Origin: CAZAFN01 sp964484795
GTDB taxonomy: Bacteria; Pseudomonadota; Alphaproteobacteria; Methylaequorales; Methylaequoraceae
Direction: 5' to 3'
DNA length: 30,548 bases
Assembly: GCA_964484795.1 (NCBI GenBank)
Contig: CAZAFN010000019.1
Location: 1 to 30,548, forward strand
Positions 7,656 to 16,157 of the stretch are shown here, one piece after another. Both the position numbers and the translations under genes were made by a program. The notes under the pieces are model-generated. The model had not been told where the DNA came from. It was given only the letters and a program-made list of their open reading frames with translations, and made no database searches. Every line of letters begins with the position of its first letter. The stretch's first letter is position 1.

Positions 7656-8296
7656 TGAAAAAATTTATTACTTTTGAGGGAGGTGAAGGTTCAGGAAAAT
7701 CAACGCAATCAAAACTTCTTTCAAAGTCACTCCAAAAGATAAATGAAAAAAATCTTTTAACAAGAGAACCCGGAGGAACAGAAGTCTCAGAAAAAATTAG
7801 AAATTTACTCGTTAGAAAATCCAAGATCGATTTATTACCGGAGACAGAATTATTATTAATATATGCGGCTAGACACGAACACGTTAAAAAAAAAATAATT
7901 CCAAATTTAAAAAAAAAAATTGTTATATGTGACAGATATTTTCATTCAACTTACTGCTATCAAATTCTGGCTAATAAAGTTTCAGAAAAAAAATTAAAAT
8001 TTTTACATAAATCTTTTGCTTATAATTTATTTCCAGATTTAACAATTTTTCTTAACCTAGAACCCAAAATTGGCATCCAAAGAAGCTTGAAAAAAAATAA
8101 AATAGAAAATAGATTTGAACTAAAGAATATAAGGTTTCATACCAAAATTAAAAATGGTTTTATAAAATTATCAAAAAATAATCCGCATTATATTGGGATT
8201 GATGCCAATGCTACTAAAATTAAAATTCACCACAAAATCATTGATTTTTTAAACAGGAAAAAAATCACCAAAAATAAAATTCCATATTCTTTATAA
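7655..8296 (+). CDS. tmk: Thymidylate kinase
   Basis: A 213-residue P-loop kinase that phosphorylates dTMP to dTDP, essential for DNA synthesis. The phosphate loop GGEGSGKST is at 9-17, the substrate region TREPGGTE from 36, and the DRY motif at 93-95, as in bacterial Tmk. The lid region (SLKKNKIENRFE near 144-155) is short and lysine-rich. Length matches the family. The start ATG overlaps the stop of the carboxypeptidase gene by one base, and holB follows after four bases. The tmk–holB adjacency is widespread in proteobacteria and supports both calls. Confidence 0.96.
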   Translation: MKKFITFEGGEGSGKSTQSKLLSKSLQKINEKNLLTREPGGTEVSEKIRNLLVRKSKIDLLPETELLLIYAARHEHVKKKIIPNLKKKIVICDRYFHSTYCYQILANKVSEKKLKFLHKSFAYNLFPDLTIFLNLEPKIGIQRSLKKNKIENRFELKNIRFHTKIKNGFIKLSKNNPHYIGIDANATKIKIHHKIIDFLNRKKITKNKIPYSL

Positions 8297-8300
8297 TAAT

Positions 8301-9185
8301 ATGAATTTTTCATCAGAAGTTATTGGACATCAAAATCAACTAAATTTTTTAACTAGTTGTTACCAAAATAAGTTTCCTCATTCATGGATTTTTTATGGAA
8401 GTAAAGGTATTGGAAAACATAAAACTATCAAAGGATTCATAAAAAAAATATATGCAAATGAAAAGAATTATCATCAAAAAGTATTTGAAATAAATTCAGA
8501 TGAAAGTTTGGCATTAATTGATGATGTTAGAAAATTAATTTCTCAGATCAACCTAACCAATTCAACCCAAAAATCAAAAAAAACCTTTATTATTATTGAT
8601 AATGCCGACTCATTAAATTTTAATTCATTGAACGCCTTGTTGAAGACAGTTGAGGAACCACCCAAAAATACAGTAATTGTAATTATTACACATAATATAA
8701 GAAAACTTCCAAAAACGATAATATCAAGATGTATGAAATTACGATTTAAAAATTTGAATATTAATGATTTCCAAAAGTTTTGCACAGAAGATATGAATAA
8801 TAGAGAATTTTTAGAATTATATAATGTCTGCAATGGTAGCCCAGGTATGTTAAAAATTGTAAATAGTGAAGAGGGCAAAATAATAAATCAACAAACATTA
8901 AAAATGTTAAATCACAAATCTTTTAATTTTGATGATTTTAATCTTCTATATGAACTTGTTTCAAAAAATTACGATGAATACCTTCTGATTGTAATTAATT
9001 GTTTCTTTAAATCTTTAAAAGAAATATTTATTCAAAACAGCGATGACATTAAAAAAAAAAGAAATATATTAATTTTTTTTTCTAACATAGAAATAATTAC
9101 AAAAAAAAATATTAATTTGGATAAAAAAAAAGAATTACATTATTTATTTTCAGAATATTTTTTATTGGGATTAGCTAATGAATAA
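8301..9185 (+). CDS. holB: DNA polymerase III delta' subunit
   Basis: A 294-residue AAA+ clamp-loader subunit. The N-terminus has VIGHQNQLNFL and HSWIFYGSKGIGKHKT, a degenerate P-loop at 33-42, as expected since delta' does not hydrolyse ATP. IIIDNADSLN (97-106) is a Walker B-like strand, NALLKTVEEPP (111-121) is the sensor-proximal helix, and TIISRCMKLRF contains the SRC trans-acting arginine motif at 142-144. It is slightly shorter than typical alphaproteobacterial homologs, mostly in the C-terminal collar domain, and lacks zinc-module cysteines. Its last eight bases overlap the metG start. The position between tmk and metG is the conserved one. Confidence 0.93.
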   Translation: MNFSSEVIGHQNQLNFLTSCYQNKFPHSWIFYGSKGIGKHKTIKGFIKKIYANEKNYHQKVFEINSDESLALIDDVRKLISQINLTNSTQKSKKTFIIIDNADSLNFNSLNALLKTVEEPPKNTVIVIITHNIRKLPKTIISRCMKLRFKNLNINDFQKFCTEDMNNREFLELYNVCNGSPGMLKIVNSEEGKIINQQTLKMLNHKSFNFDDFNLLYELVSKNYDEYLLIVINCFFKSLKEIFIQNSDDIKKKRNILIFFSNIEIITKKNINLDKKKELHYLFSEYFLLGLANE

Positions 9186-10704
9186 GATTTATGTAACCAC
9201 TCCAATTTTTTATGTGAATGATTTGCCTCATATTGGTCATGCATACACAACAATTATTTGTGACACAATAACAAAATATCACAAATTAAAAGGTTATGAT
9301 GTTTTATTTACAACAGGAACCGACGAACATGGTATGAAAGTTGAAAAAGCTGCAACTTTAAAAAAAAAAAAACCTAAGGAATTTGTTGATCAAGTTTCTA
9401 AGAATTTCAAAGATTTATCTCAAAAACTTCAGTTATCAATTACCGATTTTGTTAGAACTACAGAAAAAAGACATAAAATTTCAGCATCTTATTTTTGGAA
9501 TGAATTAGAAAAAAATGATGAAATTTATCTTAGCAAATATAAAGGATGGTATTCAGTAAAAGATGAATCATTTTATCAAGAAAAAGAGTTAACAAAAATA
9601 AATGGAGAATTTCAAACTAAGGATGGTGATAAGGTTGAATGGATTGAAGAAGAAAGTTTTTTTTTTAAATTATCAAAATGGCAAGATAAACTTCTGAAGT
9701 ATTATAAAGACAACCCTGATTTTATTAGACCAAAAAGCAGAATGAATGAGGTTCTAAGTTTTGTTAATTCTGGTCTTAAAGACCTATCAATATCAAGAAC
9801 CAGCTTTAAATGGGGTATAGAAATACCAAACTCAGAATCTCATATAATGTATGTTTGGATTGATGCTCTAACTAATTATTTAACATCATTAGGTTATCCA
9901 AAAATAGATGAAGAAAAAATGACTTTTTGGAAAAACTGTATACATATTATAGGCAAAGATATTTTAAAGTTTCATGCTGTTTATTGGCCGGCAATGTTAA
10001 TGGCAATAGATTATCCATTACCAAAAACTATTTTTGCCCATGGGTGGTGGACAAATGAAGGGAAAAAAATATCAAAATCTCTTGGTAATGTAATCGATCC
10101 TAATGAAATGATAGAAAAATTTGGTTTAGATCAATTTAGATACTTTTTGTTAAGAGAGGTCCCACTTGGAAATGATGGTGATTTTTCTGAAGAGTCATTC
10201 ATTAATAGAATAAATTCAGATCTTTCAAATAATCTTGGAAATTTAATTCAAAGAGTTACAAAGTTTTTAAAGAAAAATTTTAATAATGAAGTGCCAATTT
10301 CTCTAATAGATATATCGAAAACACCTGTACAAATTAAAATGGGATACGATTTAAGCCAAACAGTTGATAAAACAATCGAAAATTATCAGATAAATAAAGG
10401 TCTTGAAGAAATTTTTAAATATGTCGACGAATTAAATAAATTTATGGATACCAGTCAACCTTGGAATAGTTTTAAAGAAAACCCTAGTATTGCTGCTAGA
10501 GATTTGTCAATTTTAGTTGAATGCTTTAGAATACTAGGAATTATCCTTCAACCATTCATACCGATTGCAGCTAAAAACATTCTAGATACATTAAATGTTG
10601 ATGTCTCAGCAAGAAAATTTGAATTTTTGACAACAAATAATATAATCACTAAAAATCATAAATTAAATGACCCAAAACCAATCTTCCCCAGATATGAAAG
10701 ATAA
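9178..10704 (+). CDS. metG: Methionyl-tRNA synthetase
   Basis: A 508-residue class I aminoacyl-tRNA synthetase that charges initiator and elongator tRNA-Met. The HIGH signature is at 18-21 (PHIGHAY) and the KMSKS loop appears as KISKS at 297-301 in NEGKKISKSLGNV. TGTDEHGMKVEKAA near 46-59 and WIDALTNYLTSLG near 227 are typical MetRS. The connective domain has no paired CxxC motifs, so this is the zinc-free MetG form. There is no C-terminal tRNA-binding dimerisation domain, consistent with many alphaproteobacterial enzymes. Start and stop overlap holB and tatD respectively. Confidence 0.97.
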   Translation: MNKIYVTTPIFYVNDLPHIGHAYTTIICDTITKYHKLKGYDVLFTTGTDEHGMKVEKAATLKKKKPKEFVDQVSKNFKDLSQKLQLSITDFVRTTEKRHKISASYFWNELEKNDEIYLSKYKGWYSVKDESFYQEKELTKINGEFQTKDGDKVEWIEEESFFFKLSKWQDKLLKYYKDNPDFIRPKSRMNEVLSFVNSGLKDLSISRTSFKWGIEIPNSESHIMYVWIDALTNYLTSLGYPKIDEEKMTFWKNCIHIIGKDILKFHAVYWPAMLMAIDYPLPKTIFAHGWWTNEGKKISKSLGNVIDPNEMIEKFGLDQFRYFLLREVPLGNDGDFSEESFINRINSDLSNNLGNLIQRVTKFLKKNFNNEVPISLIDISKTPVQIKMGYDLSQTVDKTIENYQINKGLEEIFKYVDELNKFMDTSQPWNSFKENPSIAARDLSILVECFRILGIILQPFIPIAAKNILDTLNVDVSARKFEFLTTNNIITKNHKLNDPKPIFPRYER

Positions 10705-11500
10705 AATTGTTGATTCTCATTGTCATTTAGACTTTGATGATTTCAATGATGATCTCAGTGAGGTTATTAATAATGCACGCCAAAATAATGTTGAATATAT
10801 GTTAAGTATTTCAGTTGATTTTGAAAAATTTGATAACATTCATAAAATTGCCAAAAATTACAAGAACATTTGGTGTAGCACTGGTGTCCACCCCAATAAT
10901 GTACCAAAAAAAATTAATTTAAAAGCAATAGAAAACCTCAAGAATATTCTTCAAGAAAATTTGTCTAAAGAAAAAGTAATCGGAGTAGGGGAAACTGGTT
11001 TAGATTTTTACAGAAATGCAGAAAATAAAAAAAACCAGATGGAGTACTTTGAAGCACATATGCAGATAGCAGGAAAAACAAACACGCCTATTATCATACA
11101 TACTAGAAATGCCGAAGAAGATACCATTTCTCATATAGAAAAGTATACAAAAAAATATATGACAAAAGGGCTAATACATTGTTTTACTTCAACTAAAGAA
11201 GTGGCAAAATCTGCACTTGATAATGATTTATACATATCCTTTTCTGGCATTATAACTTTTAAAAATTCAAGTGAACTTACTGACATCGTAAAATATGTGC
11301 CAAATGAAAAAATTCTTGTTGAAACGGATTGTCCTTATTTGTCACCTTCACCTAATAGAGGAAAAAGGAATGAACCTTCATTTGTTAGACATACCTTAGA
11401 AAAAATTGCTGAAATAAAAAAAATCAACCCTAAAGAAATGGCAAAAATAACTACTAACAATTTTTTTTCACTGTTTTCAAATATTTGTAATGAGTTGTGA
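10694..11500 (+). CDS. tatD: TatD family metal-dependent hydrolase
   Basis: The ATG at 10694 gives MKDKIVDSHCHLDF, placing the metal-binding HCH pair near the start as in the family; the longer ATG at 10667 would add nine non-conserved residues inside metG. The product is 268 residues, near the usual 255-265. Other metal ligands and motifs are present: GVGETGLDFYR (bridging Glu), IIIHTRNAEED, GLIHCFTST and VETDCPYLSPSP. TatD-like proteins are divalent-metal deoxyribonucleases/exonucleases of uncertain physiological role (DNA repair, RNA or D-Tyr-tRNA processing have been suggested). The gene overlaps both neighbours and belongs to the tmk–holB–metG run. Confidence 0.94.
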   Translation: MKDKIVDSHCHLDFDDFNDDLSEVINNARQNNVEYMLSISVDFEKFDNIHKIAKNYKNIWCSTGVHPNNVPKKINLKAIENLKNILQENLSKEKVIGVGETGLDFYRNAENKKNQMEYFEAHMQIAGKTNTPIIIHTRNAEEDTISHIEKYTKKYMTKGLIHCFTSTKEVAKSALDNDLYISFSGIITFKNSSELTDIVKYVPNEKILVETDCPYLSPSPNRGKRNEPSFVRHTLEKIAEIKKINPKEMAKITTNNFFSLFSNICNEL

Positions 11501-12266
11501 AATTACCATATTAGGATGTGGAAGTTCTTCAGGTGTTCCTGCAATTGGAAATAATTGGGGTAATTGTAACCCTAAAAATCCCAAAAACAGAAGATTAAGA
11601 TCATCAATTCTAATTAAAAATAAAAATACTATAATTTTGATTGATGCCACACCTGATTTAAGACAACAACTTTTAAATGCAAACGTAAAAAAAATTGATG
11701 CTGTTCTGGTCACTCATACTCATGCTGATCATATAAATGGAATTGATGATTTTAGATTCTTAAATGTTATTATGAAAAAAGACATTCATTTATACGCTAC
11801 TAAAGAAGTAATTAGTCAAATTAAAGAAAGGTTTTCCTACGTTTTTGAGAAATTATCTCCTCAAGCAAATGGATTTTATTATAAACCCTGCATAGTAGCT
11901 AATCAGATATCAGGTGATTTTAAAATAAATAATATTAAAATTACTAGTTTTCAACAAAACCATGGTTTTTCTGAGTCAACTGGCTTCAAAATTGATAATT
12001 TTGCCTATTGCAATGATGTTGTTAGTTTTAATGATCATGCATTTAGAATAATTAAAAATTTGGATTTATTAATAATTGATTGTCTTAGATTTGATCCTCA
12101 TAAAACCCATGCTCATTTCGACAAGGTGATGAATTGGATTGAAAAATTAACTCCAAAGAAAGTTGTTTTAACTCATATGAATTATGATGTTGATTATGAT
12201 TATATATCATCCTTGCTTCCAAAGAACTGTTTAGCTGCTTATGATGGACTTAAAATAAAGATTTGA
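11490..12266 (+). CDS. PhnP-like metallo-beta-lactamase fold hydrolase
   Basis: A 258-residue metallo-hydrolase. The N-terminus ITILGCGSSSGVPAIG is characteristic of the PhnP/RNase Z-like branch. The metal motif THTHADH has His76, His78, Asp80 and His81, followed by GIDDFRFLN. Later ligands are likely in FQQNHGFSESTGF, in the IIDCLRFDPHKTHAHF stretch and in VLTHMNYDVDY. PhnP is a phosphodiesterase acting on cyclic ribose phosphates in phosphonate breakdown, but this gene is the one that habitually follows tatD in alphaproteobacteria. No phosphonate genes are nearby, so a phosphonate role is not supported. The ATG lies inside the last codons of tatD (11-base overlap). No gene follows for 48 bases, so this may end the operon. 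Confidence 0.88.
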   Translation: MSCEITILGCGSSSGVPAIGNNWGNCNPKNPKNRRLRSSILIKNKNTIILIDATPDLRQQLLNANVKKIDAVLVTHTHADHINGIDDFRFLNVIMKKDIHLYATKEVISQIKERFSYVFEKLSPQANGFYYKPCIVANQISGDFKINNIKITSFQQNHGFSESTGFKIDNFAYCNDVVSFNDHAFRIIKNLDLLIIDCLRFDPHKTHAHFDKVMNWIEKLTPKKVVLTHMNYDVDYDYISSLLPKNCLAAYDGLKIKI

Positions 12267-12293
12267 AGTATAAAAATCAATTGAAATATCAAA

Positions 12294-12299
12294 TATAAT
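12294..12299 (+). promoter_or_regulatory. Candidate -10 box upstream of mmsA
   Basis: A perfect TATAAT sits in the 48-base gap before mmsA, 15 bases ahead of the GTG start. I find no good -35 at 16-18 bases, so this is weak. If used, the transcript leader would be only about 9 bases, which would fit the absence of a Shine-Dalgarno site before the GTG. Confidence 0.25.
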
Positions 12300-12314
12300 C
12301 ATTATTAATATACT

Positions 12315-13829
12315 GTGAGTTCTTTACATAACAAAGAAATAGGCCATTTAATATCTGGTAAGCTTGTTTTTGACAAAGGTAATGTAATTGATATTTTTAA
12401 TCCAAATACTGGAAAGCAGATTGGATTTATTACCTCTGCACAACCTCAAACAATTGAAAAAACAATTAACAGTTCCTTAGATGCCTTAAAAGAGTGGAAA
12501 TCGTTTTCTATAGCTAAAAGAGCGTCAATTCTATTTGAATACAAAGTTTTACTTGAAAAAAACATAGAAAATATTGCAAAAATCATTGTTAAAGATCTAG
12601 GAAAAATTAAAGAAGATGCTATTGGTGAAATAAGACGTGGAATAGAAAATGTTGAGTATGCTTGTGGTATTGGGGAAATTTTAAAAGGAGAATTCAATAA
12701 AAACATAAGTACTTCTGTTGATTCCTGGAGTGAATTTGAACCACTTGGAGTAGTTTTAGGCATTACTCCATTTAATTTTCCAACAATGGTCCCTCTTTGG
12801 ATGTTTCCACTAGCGTTAGCTGCGGGAAATGCATTTATTCTTAAACCTTCAGAAAAAGATCCTCTTAGTTCAATCTTTATAGCAGAGTTATTTTCACAGA
12901 CTAATGCACCAAAAGGATTATTAAATGTTTTAAATGGAAATAAAGAGGTGGTTGATCATTTAATTAAGGATTCAAGGATAAAAGCAGTTAGTTTTGTAGG
13001 TTCAACACCAGTAGCTAAGAAAATTTATGAGAATTCAGCTAAAAATGGCAAAAGATGTCAGGCTTTAGGTGGTGCAAAAAACCATGCATTGGTAATGTCT
13101 GATGCTGATATTGAATATACTACAAACCAATTAATATCTGCTGCTTATGGATCATCAGGCCAAAGGTGCATGGCTTTATCCGTAGTAATGGTTGTCTCAA
13201 AAATTAAAGAAACGTTTCTCAAAAGTTTAACCAAAAAGATTTCTAATTTAAAGGTGAGTTCAGATAGCTATAAATCTAACAGTTTTGGCCCTTTAGTTTC
13301 ATCTGATCATCTCACTAGAGTTAAGGAATACATTGATCTGGCTGAAGAGGAAGGTGCTAAAATAATGATAGATGGTAGAGATTTGCTAAAAAAGAATTCC
13401 AATCAAGGTTATTTTCTAGGCCCAACATTAATTGAAAATGTTAACAGTTCTATGAAATCATATAAACATGAAATTTTTGGACCAGTACTTCAAATCATTG
13501 AAATAAATACTATTAAAGAAGCAATAAAATTAATCAACCAAAATCAATTTGGAAATGGATGTTGTATTTTTACAAATAATGGTGAATATGCACGTAATTT
13601 TACCAATGATGTTAAAATAGGAATGGTAGGCATTAACATTCCATTACCTGTCCCATCTTCATATCATAGTTTTGGAGGTTGGAAAAACTCTTTATTTGGC
13701 GATTTAAATGTTTATGGACCCGATGGTTTAAGGTTCTATACGCAAAGGAAAACAGTAACTCAGAGATGGCCAAAATCAAAAGAGATCGCAGGTGATTTAG
13801 ACTTATCAATGCCAAGTAATTTAAACTAA
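12315..13829 (+). CDS. mmsA: CoA-acylating methylmalonate-semialdehyde dehydrogenase
   Basis: A 504-residue aldehyde dehydrogenase of the MmsA/IolA group, which converts methylmalonate or malonate semialdehyde plus CoA and NAD to propionyl- or acetyl-CoA with CO2 release. Signatures: GHLISGKLV at the N-terminus, ITPFNFPTMVPLWMFPLA near 150-167, KPSEKDP, SFVGSTPVAKKIY near 226-238, LGGAKNHALVMSDAD near 251-265 and the catalytic Cys285 in SGQRCMALS. As in this family, the general-base Glu of ordinary ALDHs is replaced, here by the GGAKN sequence. The start is GTG without a visible ribosome site, chosen because the family motif begins a few residues later. It lies 16 bases upstream of the SMP-30-like gene and probably forms an operon with it and atoE. 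It links valine, thymine, inositol or 3-hydroxypropionate breakdown to central metabolism. Confidence 0.93.
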   Translation: MSSLHNKEIGHLISGKLVFDKGNVIDIFNPNTGKQIGFITSAQPQTIEKTINSSLDALKEWKSFSIAKRASILFEYKVLLEKNIENIAKIIVKDLGKIKEDAIGEIRRGIENVEYACGIGEILKGEFNKNISTSVDSWSEFEPLGVVLGITPFNFPTMVPLWMFPLALAAGNAFILKPSEKDPLSSIFIAELFSQTNAPKGLLNVLNGNKEVVDHLIKDSRIKAVSFVGSTPVAKKIYENSAKNGKRCQALGGAKNHALVMSDADIEYTTNQLISAAYGSSGQRCMALSVVMVVSKIKETFLKSLTKKISNLKVSSDSYKSNSFGPLVSSDHLTRVKEYIDLAEEEGAKIMIDGRDLLKKNSNQGYFLGPTLIENVNSSMKSYKHEIFGPVLQIIEINTIKEAIKLINQNQFGNGCCIFTNNGEYARNFTNDVKIGMVGINIPLPVPSSYHSFGGWKNSLFGDLNVYGPDGLRFYTQRKTVTQRWPKSKEIAGDLDLSMPSNLN

Positions 13830-13845
13830 AAGAAAGGAAAAAATT

Positions 13846-14727
13846 ATGAAAAAAATATTAATGTTCTTAACAATATGTTCGCTTTTTTTAATCAATAAAA
13901 TGTCATTTGCAAAAGATCATTTAGAAGTTCTTTGGGAAACCGAAAAAGTTTTTGAACTGCCAGAATCTGTTGTTTTTGACAAAACCAATGAAGTTCTCTA
14001 TGTTTCTAATATTACTGATCATCCATTTAATAAGGATGGAACTGGTTTTATTTCAAAAGTTGGTTTAGATGGTCAAGTAATTGATCTGAAGTGGATTAAA
14101 TCCTTAAATGCTCCAAAAGGATTAACCATTGTAAAAGACAAATTATTTATTGCTGATGTTGATGAACTTGTGGAAGTTGACATCAAAACATCTAAAATTA
14201 CTAATAAATATAAAGGGTATGGTTCTGTTTGTATGAATGATGTAACTCATGACAAATATGGAAATGTATATGTTGGTGATACCTATACTGACTCAATATA
14301 CAGACTAAATCAATTTGGTCAGTTACCTGTTTGGTTTTATAGTCCTCAATTAGCTCCTAACGGCATTCATATTGATCACGATGAAGGAAATATGATAGTA
14401 GGGAGTTGGGGTGCAGTTATGGAAGGTTGGGGTACACCTGAGCTAAAGGGTAGTCTAAAGAGTATAAATATTCATACCAAAAAAATAAAAAATCTAGGTT
14501 CCAGACAAATTGGAAATCTTGACGGTGTAGAGTCGGATGGAAAAGGGGCATATTTTGTAACTGACTGGACAGGCGCAAAACTTTATAAAGTTAAAAAAAA
14601 TGGCAGTTATAAAGTTCTCAAAGAAGTTGGAAAAGGAGCTGCAGACCATGAAGTGATATTAGATAAAGGCTTAATAGTCATTCCTATAATGGCTGAAGGA
14701 AAATTGATTGCATTGAAAATGAATTAA
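13846..14727 (+). CDS. Secreted SMP-30/gluconolactonase-like beta-propeller protein
   Basis: A 293-residue exported protein. The signal peptide (KKILMFLTICSLFLINKMSFA, cleavage after SFA) is clear. The mature chain repeats short beta-propeller units: LPESVVFDKTNEVLYVSNI, GLTIVKDKLFIADVD, DVTHDKYGNVYVGDT, PNGIHIDHDEG and LDGVESDGKGAYFVTDWTG. The spacing of acidic/Asn residues resembles SMP-30/gluconolactonase-like six-bladed propellers with one metal centre. The reaction is unknown: lactonase activity is possible, but a periplasmic binding or lactone-opening role for a secreted carbon source fits equally. A strong AAAGGA ribosome site lies before the ATG. Its TAA is followed without a gap by the ATG of the AtoE-type transporter, so it likely prepares or senses the transported substrate. 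Confidence 0.8.
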   Translation: MKKILMFLTICSLFLINKMSFAKDHLEVLWETEKVFELPESVVFDKTNEVLYVSNITDHPFNKDGTGFISKVGLDGQVIDLKWIKSLNAPKGLTIVKDKLFIADVDELVEVDIKTSKITNKYKGYGSVCMNDVTHDKYGNVYVGDTYTDSIYRLNQFGQLPVWFYSPQLAPNGIHIDHDEGNMIVGSWGAVMEGWGTPELKGSLKSINIHTKKIKNLGSRQIGNLDGVESDGKGAYFVTDWTGAKLYKVKKNGSYKVLKEVGKGAADHEVILDKGLIVIPIMAEGKLIALKMN

Positions 14728-16089
14728 ATGTCTTTTCAAAGAATTAGGACTTTTGATTATTTAGCTAAACCTTTTGTCAGATTAGTCGACAAATACTACC
14801 CAGATGCATTTATATTTGTAATAGTATTATCGATCTTAACATTTTTTTTAGCTCTTAATTTTACAGATGCAACAAGCATTGAAACAATGAAAGCTTGGGG
14901 AGAGGGACTTCCTAAGCTTTTTACCTTTACAGCTCAAATATCCATCATAATGATTACTGCACATGCTTTGGCTCATACAGATCCAGTAGAAAAACTATTA
15001 AACAAAATTGGTTCATATCCCAATTCATCTATTCAGGCATACTCTTTAGTAACATTTATTTCAGGTTTAGCTAGTTTGTTTGCATGGTCATTTGGATTAA
15101 TAGTTGGAGGAATAATTGCAAAATTCGTTGCTATTGGTTGCCAAAAGAAAAAAATTAAGGTTCATTATCCGCTTTTAGTTGCCTCAGCCTATTCTGGTTA
15201 TGTAATTTGGCATATGGGCTACTCCTCATCTGCAGCATTATTTGTGGCTTCAGAGAATCATCCATTGCAATCTGAAATAGGCATAATACCCGTAACACAA
15301 ACAATATTTACAAATTTCAATATTTCTCTGGCTCTAATAACACTATTCATAATTACAATTGTTAGTCCTTTGATGAGGCCCACCAATGAAAAGGAAATAA
15401 TACAAGTTGACACAAAAAAGTTTAAAAAAAATAAAATTACAGTAACAAATAACTTTAGAAGTGTGGCTCAAGTAATTGAAAATAATAGATTAATTAGTTT
15501 TTTTACTGGATTTTCATTGTTATTTTTTGTATTACACACTTTTTATGAAAAAGGATTTTTTTTGGATTTGAATTTAGTTAGTTGGACTTTTTTATGCTTT
15601 GGGTTAATTTTAGCAAATTCTCCAATTCACTATGTAAAATTAGTTAATAATGCCTCAATAACCGTTGGTCCCATTATTCTTCAATACCCATTTTATGCTG
15701 GAATTATGGGAATGATGGCAGATACTGGCTTAATAAAAGTCTTTGCAGATTATATAGTAAGTTTTTCTTCGGCCGATACCCTAGGTTTTTACTCTTTTTT
15801 ATCTGGAGGACTTGTTAATATGTTCATACCTTCGGGAGGCGGTCAATGGGCAGTTCAAGGTCCAGTAATGATAGAAGCAGCCAAGAGTCTTAATGTTGAA
15901 CCTTATGTTATAGTTTTAGGTGTATCCTATGGTGATCAATGGACGAATATGATTCAACCATTCTGGACCATACCACTTCTTGCAATTGCTGGGCTTCATA
16001 TGCGCCAGATAATGGGTTACACATTCATCATATTTATTATCACTGGATTCTTATATGGAGGTGCAATGTTTTATTTAGGCTCTGGTTGA
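14728..16089 (+). CDS. atoE: Short-chain fatty acid transporter, AtoE family
   Basis: A 453-residue polytopic inner-membrane protein of the SCFA_trans (AtoE) family, with about a dozen hydrophobic segments. Diagnostic regions: LAKPFVRLVDKYYPDAFIFV at the N-terminus, ASAYSGYVIWHMGYSSSAAL in the middle, and FIPSGGGQWAVQGPVMIEAA plus SYGDQWTNMIQPFWTIPLLA toward the C-terminus. The family carries short-chain carboxylates such as butyrate or acetoacetate. It abuts the SMP-30-like gene with no spacing and shares the mmsA transcription unit, so a C3-C5 acid that ends as methylmalonate or malonate semialdehyde is a reasonable but unproven substrate. It is convergent with the DegT-type gene. Confidence 0.92.
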   Translation: MSFQRIRTFDYLAKPFVRLVDKYYPDAFIFVIVLSILTFFLALNFTDATSIETMKAWGEGLPKLFTFTAQISIIMITAHALAHTDPVEKLLNKIGSYPNSSIQAYSLVTFISGLASLFAWSFGLIVGGIIAKFVAIGCQKKKIKVHYPLLVASAYSGYVIWHMGYSSSAALFVASENHPLQSEIGIIPVTQTIFTNFNISLALITLFIITIVSPLMRPTNEKEIIQVDTKKFKKNKITVTNNFRSVAQVIENNRLISFFTGFSLLFFVLHTFYEKGFFLDLNLVSWTFLCFGLILANSPIHYVKLVNNASITVGPIILQYPFYAGIMGMMADTGLIKVFADYIVSFSSADTLGFYSFLSGGLVNMFIPSGGGQWAVQGPVMIEAAKSLNVEPYVIVLGVSYGDQWTNMIQPFWTIPLLAIAGLHMRQIMGYTFIIFIITGFLYGGAMFYLGSG

Positions 16090-16125
16090 GAACATATATT
16101 TAAACATTCAATTTAATTATTATCG

Positions 16126-16157
16126 CATAATATATATTATGTTAAATAATATTATTT
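16126..16157. terminator. Two adjacent AT-only palindromes, possible bidirectional terminator
   Basis: CATAATATATATTATG (16126-16141) and AAATAATATTATTT (16144-16157) are both perfect palindromes at the meeting point of the convergent atoE and DegT-type genes; the second reaches into the last codons of the latter. Their placement suits a two-way terminator, but the stems are nearly GC-free and there is no clean U tract, so support is limited. Confidence 0.3.

Noticed and set aside
10667..10693. Longer tatD start at 10667
   Set aside because: It adds nine non-conserved residues within metG; the family starts a few residues before the HCH motif, as from 10694.
11490..12266. Assignment of the metallo-beta-lactamase gene to phosphonate catabolism (phnP)
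   Set aside because: No phn genes nearby; the position after tatD is a general alphaproteobacterial arrangement.
12267..12314. Riboswitch or leader RNA before mmsA
   Set aside because: The spacer is only 48 bases, too short for a known riboswitch, with no stable stem.
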